Shown here piece after piece: positions 1 to 6,621 of a DNA stretch of 11,483 nucleotides. The first letter of the stretch is position 1, and each line of letters begins with the position of its first letter. Below the pieces are notes generated by a model that was given only the letters and a program-made list of their open reading frames with translations, made no database searches and was not told the origin of the DNA. Origin of the DNA: Actinomycetes bacterium (lineage in GTDB: Bacteria; Actinomycetota; Aquicultoria; CAJVYJ01; JAUVQD01); assembly GCA_030605305.1 (NCBI GenBank), contig JAUWIO010000011.1, positions 1 to 11,483 of the forward strand, in the 5' to 3' direction. A program made the translations under genes and the position numbers.

Positions 1-1000
1 ATTCGACTATGTAGGGTTCCATGATAATACCGTCATGGCTGATAGCAGCCGCTGTCAAAGCCATCTGCAAGGGGGTCGCCAGGGTCTCGCCCTGTCCGAC
101 CGCGCTCCAGGCCGTCATGACTGGATCCATCTTTTCCGGCGGCGCTAAACGGCTGACGGATACGGGCAGATCGAAGGGAATCTCCGAGCCAAATCCAAAA
201 GCTTGGGCGGACTGGCTGAGCTTAGCGGCACCAAGCTCCAACCCGAGTTGCGCGAAGATGGTGTTAGTCGACTTGGCGAAGGCCTTTTTGACCGATAGGC
301 GGCCCGCCGCTTTTGAGCCGTAGTTGGTGACGGTGCTGCCGTAGACCGGCAACGAGGCCGGGCCATCATACAGAGAACCAGACTCGGCGATACCGGCATC
401 GAGTGCCGCGGCTGCTGTGATGATCTTAAAGGTGGAGCCGGGCGGATACCGTCCCGCCAGGGCGCGGTTGATCAAAGAGCCGTTTCCCCCCGCGCTGTCT
501 TGGGCCACGTCCAGAGAGTTTGGATCGAAAGTGGGCGCCGAGACCATGGCGACGACAGCGCCCGTGCGGGGATCGAGGGCGACGATCGCGCCACGCTTGC
601 CGCTGAGAAGGCGAGCCGCCTCTTCTTGAAGGGTCAGGTCGAGGGTGAGGGGCAGGTCGAGACCTCGGGATCGACCGTTGCCCAGCCACTTTTCCGCGGC
701 CGCCTCAAAGCCGCTGCGGCCTAGGATGGGGTCGAAATAACCGATGACCGCCGCAAAGAGCGGGCCGTGCGGATAGAGGCGATGGAAACGGTTTTCGATC
801 TTTTTGCTCGTGGCCAGAACGGTCCCATCGGCCGCAAAGATCTCTCCCCTCTCGGTCTTATATTGCGCCAACAGCGGTCTGATATTGCCTGGATGAGCGG
901 CCGCTTCGACTGAAAATACCTGCCGATACGCCACGGCTGTCAAGATAGCTACGATGACGGCCGCAGTGAGCGCGAGCATCAAGCGGGTTCTTTCCGTCAT
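1..1000 (-). CDS. pbpA: Penicillin-binding protein, class B transpeptidase (PbpA-like), C-terminus missing
   Basis: I translated this minus-strand frame directly. It starts at the ATG at 1000-998 and stays open for 333 residues to the left edge, so the C-terminus lies outside. Residues about 7-25 form one N-terminal membrane anchor and the rest is extracytoplasmic. The transpeptidase domain shows the active-site S189-T-F-K192 (SxxK, in PPGSTFK) and S244-T-N246 (SxN). The third motif, KTG, would lie beyond the edge. Class B enzymes of this type crosslink peptidoglycan stem peptides and work with a SEDS glycosyltransferase, which here is the gene just upstream. The ATG overlaps the RodA stop (ATGA), which indicates translational coupling. 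The visible motif spacing and the operon position match actinobacterial PbpA. FtsI or another elongation PBP of the same class is the alternative name, but the family itself is secure. Confidence 0.93.
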   Translation of the reverse strand, partial: MTERTRLMLALTAAVIVAILTAVAYRQVFSVEAAAHPGNIRPLLAQYKTERGEIFAADGTVLATSKKIENRFHRLYPHGPLFAAVIGYFDPILGRSGFEAAAEKWLGNGRSRGLDLPLTLDLTLQEEAARLLSGKRGAIVALDPRTGAVVAMVSAPTFDPNSLDVAQDSAGGNGSLINRALAGRYPPGSTFKIITAAAALDAGIAESGSLYDGPASLPVYGSTVTNYGSKAAGRLSVKKAFAKSTNTIFAQLGLELGAAKLSQSAQAFGFGSEIPFDLPVSVSRLAPPEKMDPVMTAWSAVGQGETLATPLQMALTAAAISHDGIIMEPYIVE

Positions 1001-2268
1001 GCCCGCCTCGATATCGCTAAGAGGAGTCCGAGCATGAGAAAGCTCGAGACCACGGAGCTCCCGCCATAGCTGACAAGGGGCAGAGTCACGCCGGTAAGCG
1101 GGATGGCCTTGATGACCCCGCCGATGATGACAACCGCTTGAATGATGGTGACAGTGGCCAGGCCGACGGCCAACAGAGCCAGAAAGTCATTACCGGCCCC
1201 TAGGGCGGCGTGGATGCCTCGGGCGAAGATGAGCAAATATACGATGAGAATGGCCGCGGCGCCAAGCAGGCCGGTCTCTTCAGCCAGCGCTGAGAAGATG
1301 AAGTCGGTGTGGACAGCCGGCATGCTGATGGCTCGTCCCAGTACTCCGTTCCCGAGGCCGGCCCCGCTGAGGCCGCCGGCTTCTAAGGCAAAGAGCGACT
1401 GGGCGACTTGATAGACAGAGCCGCTGATATCGTCAGGCAGCGGCGCCGACCAGACGTCGATCCGCGCGGCCACATGGGAGAAGAGCCGGTAGGCCAGAGC
1501 CGCACCGGCGCCGAAGAGGGCCAGGCCGACCGCGATAAAGGCGACTCTGCCGGTGGCCACATAGAGCATCGTTAAAAAGAGGCTAAAGAATATTAGGGAC
1601 GAGCCCAGATCCCGCTCGAGTATGAGGATCGATAGCGAGAGCAACCAGGTGACGATGAGCGGCCCGAAATGTCTGGCGCGCGGCCAGGTAGTGCCGAGGA
1701 AAGCGCGCCCCCCAGCTGAGAGGACCTCTTTTTTTTCAGCCAGATACGCCGCCAAAAAGATCGCCAGCAGGATCTTGGCCGGCTCCGCCGGCTGGAAGGA
1801 GTACCCGCCGACGACCAACCAGAGTTTAGAGCCCCCGCGGACGGTACCGAAGAATATCGGGGCGAGCAAAAGGGCGACCCCTAAGGCCCCGCTGAGATAT
1901 TTGAATTCAGACAGGCGTTCGGGGTTCCGCAGTACGAGCACAGTCCCGACGGCCCCGATCAATCCGAGTTCTATCCAGATGAGCTGATCGGCAAATGACA
2001 GATTAAGAGAGTTAAGAGTTAACAGGCCCATAGTGCTCAAGAATGCACCCAGCGGGAGGATAAGGCGGTCGGCCTGCTCGGCGCCGAGTCTGAGAGCGAC
2101 ATGCGCCGCCAGCAGCAAGGCGGGAAAGGCGAGGACCGCCGGCGGTAGCGAGATCAGCGGTGTGACCGTCCCCGCCGTCTTGGTCGCTTCGGTCAGGGCG
2201 AGACCGACAAAGAAGATGGTGATGACAAAGAGCATTCCGACCAGCTCTTGGCCGCGCCCCCGGATCAT
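997..2268 (-). CDS. rodA: SEDS peptidoglycan glycosyltransferase, RodA/FtsW family
   Basis: A 423-residue polytopic membrane protein with about ten hydrophobic segments. SEDS proteins polymerise lipid II into glycan strands at the outer face of the membrane. Visible hallmarks are QPAEPAK at 159-165, E218-R-D220 followed by LGSS (D220 aligns with the essential SEDS aspartate), HTDFIFSALAEETGLLG from 320, and the C-terminal PLTGVTLPLVSYGGSS from 390. Length is normal for the family. The ATG start at 2268 overlaps the stop of the phosphatase gene (ATGA), and its own stop overlaps the pbpA start in the same way. The operon therefore delivers the polymerase and the transpeptidase as a pair. The locus argues for the RodA name over FtsW, but sequence alone does not separate the two cleanly. 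Confidence 0.95.
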   Translation of the reverse strand: MIRGRGQELVGMLFVITIFFVGLALTEATKTAGTVTPLISLPPAVLAFPALLLAAHVALRLGAEQADRLILPLGAFLSTMGLLTLNSLNLSFADQLIWIELGLIGAVGTVLVLRNPERLSEFKYLSGALGVALLLAPIFFGTVRGGSKLWLVVGGYSFQPAEPAKILLAIFLAAYLAEKKEVLSAGGRAFLGTTWPRARHFGPLIVTWLLSLSILILERDLGSSLIFFSLFLTMLYVATGRVAFIAVGLALFGAGAALAYRLFSHVAARIDVWSAPLPDDISGSVYQVAQSLFALEAGGLSGAGLGNGVLGRAISMPAVHTDFIFSALAEETGLLGAAAILIVYLLIFARGIHAALGAGNDFLALLAVGLATVTIIQAVVIIGGVIKAIPLTGVTLPLVSYGGSSVVSSFLMLGLLLAISRRA

Positions 2269-3290
2269 CTGGCTCTCTCGGCCAAGTCCCCGAGGTCAGC
2301 TAGGACTTCTTTGAGGCGGTCGGTATCGCCGACAACCATTTCTTGCTCCAGGCGCTCAACATAGTAATCAGGCAAGTCTTTGATCTTTATCGATGTTCGG
2401 CGATCAAAATGACCGAGTTTGAACCCGAACGGTTCGGCCGGCAGGCCTCGGTTGATCCCAACCTGACCCTGGAAGATGGTTAGATAATAATTATTGTCCA
2501 GCCAATAGTCGGCCCCGCCGACGGCCAGGGCAGTTAGCACTATTGCGGCAACAACGAATAGGGCGGCGCGGGAGCGAGAGGGTGGTTCCACGGTCTCGAT
2601 ATCACCGATGACAACGGTGATATTGTCGGTTCCTCCGGCCCGGTTTGCCGCTTCCACTAGTTTAGTCGCTACTGCTTGCGCCGGGCGTTTCGTCGAGGCC
2701 AGCTCGGCCAGCTGTCGGTCATCCACGCCGCCCGTAAGGCCGTCGCTGCACAGGATGAGACGGGCGCCCGGGCGGACGGTGTGCGAGAAGATATCCGGGC
2801 GGATCTGTTGGTCGGTACCGACAGCCCTGGTGATGACGTTGCGTTTCGGGTGTGAGCGCGCTTTATCGGGGGAGAGTTGCCCGCTGCGCACCAGTTCTCC
2901 CACTAGCGAGTGGTCGGTGGTCAGCTGGGAAAGTTGTCCGTCTCGCAACAGATAAGCGCGGCTGTCGCCGACGTGGCCGATCCAGACGATCCCGTTTTGA
3001 ACGGAGGCGACGGTCAAGGTTGTTCCCATGCGCTCGTGACCTTCGTCGGCACTGATTTCGCGGATGGCCCGGTTGGCGCGGATGAAAGCTCGGTTTATGG
3101 CGCTTTTCGGACGGCGCTTGTCGGCGCTGACGTTGTGGCGAACTGCGTCGACCGCCGCTTTAGCGGCCCGGGCCCCACAGGCGTGGCCGCCCATGCCATC
3201 GGCGACCGCTAGCAGGGGCCCATCCGCCACTAAGGCATCCTGGTTCTCAGCGCGTACGCGGCCGATATCTGTCAGCCCGACGCTGCGCAT
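2265..3290 (-). CDS. pstP: Membrane-anchored PP2C-type Ser/Thr protein phosphatase (PstP-like)
   Basis: A PPM/PP2C phosphatase that would dephosphorylate targets of the operon's Ser/Thr kinase. I place the start at the ATG at 3290-3288, giving 341 residues. It shares one base with the FhaB stop (TGATG), and the family N-terminus (VGLTDIGRVRAENQD) begins right there. The same frame is open upstream, but that 47-residue extension is an Arg/Pro-rich shadow of fhaB. The metal-binding residues are all present: D18, D31 in DGMGG, D183 in SDG, and D222 in GTDN. Also visible are TTDHS at 124 and the HPKRNVITRAVGT stretch at 147. Residues about 241-263 form one membrane helix, and about 78 residues follow outside (YYLTIFQGQVGINRGLP from 268). 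This matches the juxtamembrane part of mycobacterial PstP, but the protein is much shorter than the roughly 500-residue mycobacterial form. Confidence 0.95.
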   Translation of the reverse strand: MRSVGLTDIGRVRAENQDALVADGPLLAVADGMGGHACGARAAKAAVDAVRHNVSADKRRPKSAINRAFIRANRAIREISADEGHERMGTTLTVASVQNGIVWIGHVGDSRAYLLRDGQLSQLTTDHSLVGELVRSGQLSPDKARSHPKRNVITRAVGTDQQIRPDIFSHTVRPGARLILCSDGLTGGVDDRQLAELASTKRPAQAVATKLVEAANRAGGTDNITVVIGDIETVEPPSRSRAALFVVAAIVLTALAVGGADYWLDNNYYLTIFQGQVGINRGLPAEPFGFKLGHFDRRTSIKIKDLPDYYVERLEQEMVVGDTDRLKEVLADLGDLAERAR

Positions 3291-3706
3291 CACTCTTCGT
3301 CCTCCAAGTCTACAGTGATCGTCGTCCGGCCGAGCCGGATGCAGTCCCCGTCGTCGAGCCGGAGGCGCTCGACCAGGCGGGTTTCGTTCAGCCACGTACC
3401 GTTGGAGCTTCCCAGGTCTTCGAGCCACCAATGGCCCCGACGCTGCGTGATACCCGAATGCCGGGCGGAAATCGCCGAGTCCTCGATGACAATATCGTTA
3501 TCGGGTAGGCGCCCCATTGTGACCGCCTTGCTTAGACTGAATGTGCGCCTCTCGCCTGTCTCGGACTCGACTAGCAGTCTGGCCTCCGGCTTGCGGGGCG
3601 GTAGTCGCTTCGCTTCCAGGGCGACGACGCGGACCGCCCAGAAGAGAAAGGCGTAGAGGAGGGCCAGGAACCCATAGTTGGCGAGCGCCAGCCAGGTTTC
3701 AGTCAC
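3290..3706 (-). CDS. fhaB: Membrane-anchored FHA-domain protein (FhaB/FipA-like)
   Basis: A 138-residue protein with one N-terminal membrane helix (about 8-30), a basic linker, then a single forkhead-associated domain (about 60-134). FHA domains bind phosphothreonine peptides. The ligand-binding residues are visible: G65-R66, S80-A-R-H83 and N102-G103. In mycobacteria FhaB (FipA) is phosphorylated by the neighbouring kinases and links them to wall synthesis and division. The same role is inferred here from architecture and gene order. The start is the GTG at 3706-3704, overlapping the fhaA stop (GTGA). The stop shares one base with the pstP start. Size and layout match the family. Confidence 0.92.
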   Translation of the reverse strand: MTETWLALANYGFLALLYAFLFWAVRVVALEAKRLPPRKPEARLLVESETGERRTFSLSKAVTMGRLPDNDIVIEDSAISARHSGITQRRGHWWLEDLGSSNGTWLNETRLVERLRLDDGDCIRLGRTTITVDLEDEE

Positions 3707-4428
3707 TGTTCCAACAAGTCGAATCTCATCTCGATCGGGCCGAGAGTCAGGGTGTCGCCGCTGACGAGCTTGACGCGGCCGATCTCCTCGCCGTTAAGAG
3801 AGGTGCCATTGGTGCTATCGAGGTCGACTAAGAAGAAATCATCCTGGTCGGCTTCGATGCGGGCGTGATATCGGGAGATACCCTGATGGGCCAAGACGAT
3901 AGTATTGTCGCCGCGTCGCCCGATCGTCGTGCTGGCCCCGACATCATACGCGACCCCGCTGTCTGTTTCTACCAATCGTCCTTTGGGGGAGACATTGATG
4001 GCCTCCTTCAGCTCTCGCTTGGATATGATCTGGGTACCACCGGACGGCATGCTCAGGTCGATCTCTTCGATATGGCTGTGGATGACGCTCTCGCCTCGTC
4101 GGAGCTCGGCTTCGGGCGCCACTGAGATATGGACGGAGCCGGTGAAACGGTAGCCTTTCTGCTCGGCGTGGGCCTTCACATACGCTGTCAGTTCGTGCGC
4201 CAGGGCCTGCTGGAAGGCGTCCAACTCGTCAAAGTCTTCGGGTGAAAGGTGGATCATAAAAACATTAGGGGCGTATGTTTGCGAGACACTAACTTGTCGT
4301 TTGCGGTCAGTCTCAGACGCTAGTTTGTGGGCGAGTTCGACGGGCTGCAGGGCAGAGCTGAACCTGTGGGTGAAGAAGCCCTCCACGAGGTTTTCCAGGC
4401 GCCGCTCTATTTCACGAAAGATGGCCAT
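3703..4428 (-). CDS. fhaA: FhaA-like protein: N-terminal DUF3662 domain plus C-terminal FHA domain
   Basis: A 241-residue soluble protein. Residues 1-125 resemble the FhaA N-terminal domain (DUF3662): the start MAIFREIERRLENLVEGFF, the VELAHKLA helix and the APNVFMIHLSPEDF strand region. Residues about 155-240 are an FHA domain with G170-R171, S185-R-Y-H188 and N207-G208, so phosphothreonine binding is expected. In Mycobacterium, FhaA binds the pseudokinase region of MviN and controls late peptidoglycan precursor export. Here the low-complexity linker joining the two domains in mycobacterial FhaA (over 500 residues) is only about 30 residues. The ATG start at 4428 lies one base after the kinase stop (TGA-C-ATG), and the stop overlaps the fhaB GTG. 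Confidence 0.92.
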   Translation of the reverse strand: MAIFREIERRLENLVEGFFTHRFSSALQPVELAHKLASETDRKRQVSVSQTYAPNVFMIHLSPEDFDELDAFQQALAHELTAYVKAHAEQKGYRFTGSVHISVAPEAELRRGESVIHSHIEEIDLSMPSGGTQIISKRELKEAINVSPKGRLVETDSGVAYDVGASTTIGRRGDNTIVLAHQGISRYHARIEADQDDFFLVDLDSTNGTSLNGEEIGRVKLVSGDTLTLGPIEMRFDLLEQ

Positions 4429-4429
4429 G

Positions 4430-6175
4430 TCACGAACGCCTTGGATGCCAAAAGAGGAACATCAAGGCCACTAGAACCGAGACAGACAAAAGAAGCGGGT
4501 TTATCAACGATGTGCTGGTTTCGAGCTCCACACCGAGCATGTCGGAGATCACTCGATATCCCAGGTACATCCCGGCCGCCCCTATCCCGAGGGCGACAAA
4601 AGGAGCGTATTCATTCTTGAGGCCGCGGACAAAACCCATCACTAAGGCGACGGCCGCCCACAGCCCTATCTGAGCTCCCAGCCAGGGTTGGCTCACGAAG
4701 TAGTCGGCAAAGACCCGGGTGTCCTCGATCTGATTATTGAAAGGGAAGTCCTTGATAAGTTCAGGGGTCGCACTGATGGTCCAGGTAAAACCTAGGTCGC
4801 CGGCGAATCCAGGCCCCAGGAGCTCCGCGATAGCCAAAGCCATGGCTGCAAAAGCGGCCAAGAAAGCGGCCAGCGCCGGGCCGAACATCACCCCGATAGC
4901 CAGCGGCATCAAGAATGGAATCTGCAGCCAGGCCAGCGCCGGCGCCAGCAGCGGCAGGATCGCAAACTGCGGGAAGCCCCGTCCCAGGGTCCGCCAATAG
5001 ACGATGGCGACCGCTAAGAAAATGCCTCCCAGGAATATTGATTGATGCCAAAGTCCGGCTGTGATCAAGCCTAAAACCAACGCTAGACCCAGCGGCGGGA
5101 CGAAAAGCGCTGCAAAGAACGTAATCAGCGGAGCGAACAGTTTTACAGACGCGTCCATGAACGGTAGATAAGTAGTTGCCCAGGTAGCTACCAAAGCACT
5201 GCCGGCGGCCATTCCGCTGCCGACAAGGGTGTCCTCGTACTCCTGTGTCCAGAATCTCAGTCGGTTTCTAAACGTGGCGACGGCGCCGAGCCCCTCGTTC
5301 TTTCGCGGCGGCCGGAGCTTGCCCATCGCTGCCTGGATGGCGGCGGCCGGAGCCTCCCGGTTTTCGCGGCAGCGCTCGATGGTCGCTTTCATTTCGGCGG
5401 CCGTAGCAAAGCGTTCCTGCGGGTCCTTTGAGAGCGCTTTGAGAATCGCTTGGCTCAAAGCTTGAGATATACCCGGGCCGTATTCTACCGGGGGCACCGG
5501 GTCGTCATTGATGATCTTATAGATCGTCCCCGCCGGAGTATCGGCCTCGAAAGGCAAGTGACCGGTGGTCAGTTCGTACAGGAGGACGCCCATTGAGAAT
5601 ATATCAGAGCGTTCATCGATCTGTTCGCCGCTGCTTTGTTCCGGAGACATGTAGGCAAACGTACCTACGATCTCGCCGTCCGTTGTGATGCCGCTAGTCT
5701 TGGCGGCGCTGCGCAACCGGGCTATGCCAAAGTCCATTACTTTGACCCGGCCGTCGTCCATTATCCGTAGATTGCCCGGCTTGATATCGCGGTGGATGAC
5801 ATCATTTGTGTGGGCGCATTCAAGCGCTTCGCAGACGCTCATGGCGACCGCCGTAGCCATTTCAGCCGGAAAACGCTCATACTCGTTGAGCATGTCGGCA
5901 ACCGAGCGTCCTTCGACTACCTCCATGATCAGATAATAGTAATCATCTTGCTCTTCGAATTCATGGAGAGTGACGATATTCGGGTGATTGAGGAGCGCCA
6001 CTGTCTTGGCCTCGCGCAGAGCCCGGACGGCGGTCTTTTTGGAGGCGGGGATGATCTTGACGGCGACCTCGCGCTCCATCTTTGTATCCAAGGCCCGGAC
6101 GACCTTGGAGAAGCCGCCTTCCCCGAGGGTGTCGATGACTTGATATCGATCGAGCAGCAGGTTGTTGTCTACCAA
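4430..6175 (-). CDS. Ser/Thr protein kinase with C-terminal polytopic membrane domain, no PASTA repeats
   Basis: 581 residues. Residues about 10-270 are a complete Hanks-type kinase domain: glycine loop GEGGFSKV at 18-25, catalytic K40, alpha-C E55, HRDIKPGN at 128-135, DFG at 148-150, an activation loop with T160, T164 and T165, then SPE at 177-179. It should be active on proteins in the cytoplasm. After a linker with a basic stretch (286-310), residues about 318-575 form roughly eight to ten membrane helices. A polar loop at about 455-500 may face outward. Actinobacterial PknB carries one helix and extracytoplasmic PASTA repeats instead, so this is a different class and I do not call it pknB. 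A PASTA kinase could still lie beyond pbpA, outside the window. The start is TTG at 6175; an in-frame TGA lies three codons upstream, so no earlier start is possible. No good Shine-Dalgarno precedes it. It heads the operon. Confidence 0.9.
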   Translation of the reverse strand: MVDNNLLLDRYQVIDTLGEGGFSKVVRALDTKMEREVAVKIIPASKKTAVRALREAKTVALLNHPNIVTLHEFEEQDDYYYLIMEVVEGRSVADMLNEYERFPAEMATAVAMSVCEALECAHTNDVIHRDIKPGNLRIMDDGRVKVMDFGIARLRSAAKTSGITTDGEIVGTFAYMSPEQSSGEQIDERSDIFSMGVLLYELTTGHLPFEADTPAGTIYKIINDDPVPPVEYGPGISQALSQAILKALSKDPQERFATAAEMKATIERCRENREAPAAAIQAAMGKLRPPRKNEGLGAVATFRNRLRFWTQEYEDTLVGSGMAAGSALVATWATTYLPFMDASVKLFAPLITFFAALFVPPLGLALVLGLITAGLWHQSIFLGGIFLAVAIVYWRTLGRGFPQFAILPLLAPALAWLQIPFLMPLAIGVMFGPALAAFLAAFAAMALAIAELLGPGFAGDLGFTWTISATPELIKDFPFNNQIEDTRVFADYFVSQPWLGAQIGLWAAVALVMGFVRGLKNEYAPFVALGIGAAGMYLGYRVISDMLGVELETSTSLINPLLLSVSVLVALMFLFWHPRRS

Positions 6176-6210
6176 ATCACTTCACTCAGAGACGGAGTCA
6201 TTACCATGCT

Positions 6211-6239
6211 AAAATAGCGGATTTTCGGTGAAACATAAA
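6211..6239 (-). promoter_or_regulatory. Candidate promoter for the kinase/cell-wall operon
   Basis: On the minus strand TTTATG (6239-6234) is followed after 17 bases by TATTTT (6216-6211), about 35 bases before the TTG start of the kinase. The spacing fits a housekeeping sigma factor, but both boxes match the consensus only partly. TATTTT lies inside a small inverted repeat, GCTA-AAA-TAGC at 6208-6218. The call rests mainly on position and is tentative. Confidence 0.35.
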
Positions 6240-6303
6240 GCAATCGTACGTGTGACCTTGGCCAGCCAATAGGAAAGAGCCTCTGTAGCTTGCGCGCGGG
6301 CAG

Positions 6304-6313
6304 CCTTATAAGG
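6304..6313. repeat. 10-bp perfect palindrome CCTTATAAGG in the divergent spacer
   Basis: A perfect dyad about 130 bases upstream of the kinase start and 110 bases upstream of the tRNA. It could be an operator, but I see no second copy in the window, and AT-centred palindromes of this size arise by chance. The spacer 6176-6413 otherwise holds only the two candidate promoters. Confidence 0.3.
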
Positions 6314-6370
6314 ATTGCCCCTTCAAGATAAATCGTTAGCATGTTGCAGGCGCTCAAGGAGATTGCTTCA

Positions 6371-6400
6371 TTGTGTGCGCGGGTCCCTTTTTGGTAATAT
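6371..6400 (+). promoter_or_regulatory. Candidate promoter for tRNA-Ile
   Basis: TTGTGT (6371-6376), an 18-base spacer and TAATAT (6395-6400) lie just upstream of the tRNA, which begins at 6414. Transcription would start near 6407, leaving a short 5' leader for RNase P. The boxes are imperfect, and an overlapping alternative -10, TATATA at 6398, is possible. Confidence 0.4.
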
Positions 6401-6413
6401 ATACCGCGTCCTG

Positions 6414-6490
<77 letters not shown>

Positions 6491-6528
6491 ATGTCGCCTT
6501 ATTTCAAACTAGGCGGAAAGAGAACGGA

Positions 6529-6555
6529 GAAAAGCTCAGCATACTGGGCTTTTTC
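6529..6555 (+). terminator. Rho-independent terminator of the tRNA-Ile unit
   Basis: The core stem AGCTCAG (6533-6539) pairs with CTGGGCT (6544-6550) around loop CATA, with one G-T wobble. A-T pairs extend it (AAAAGCTCAG with CTGGGCTTTT). The run TTTTTCTT follows. The preceding A-run means the minus-strand transcript also ends in U residues, so it could work in both directions. Confidence 0.88.
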
Positions 6556-6585
6556 TTATCCCCTCTGACCATTTGCAGAAATTGT

Positions 6586-6612
6586 GTTTTGGGGATGTTT
6601 TGCACCGGGTAT
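6586..6612 (+). promoter_or_regulatory. SigB/SigF-type general-stress promoter of the GGDEF-EAL gene
   Basis: GTTT at 6586-6589, 17 bases, then a perfect GGGTAT at 6607-6612. This matches the GTTT-N15-17-GGGTAT pattern known for actinobacterial SigF and is close to Bacillus SigB. Transcription would start near 6618-6619, only 3-4 bases before the ATG at 6622. That explains why no Shine-Dalgarno is visible: the mRNA would be essentially leaderless. Confidence 0.6.
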
Positions 6613-6621
6613 TTGTGACGA

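Noticed and set aside
3291..3431. 47-residue N-terminal extension of the phosphatase frame into fhaB
   Set aside because: It is Arg/Pro-rich and antifamily in character, lies wholly over fhaB, and the real PP2C N-terminus begins at the ATG overlapping the fhaB stop.
6169..6357. 62-codon minus-strand frame in the kinase upstream spacer
   Set aside because: No ribosome site, no family likeness, it overlaps the kinase start in another frame and covers the candidate promoter and palindrome.
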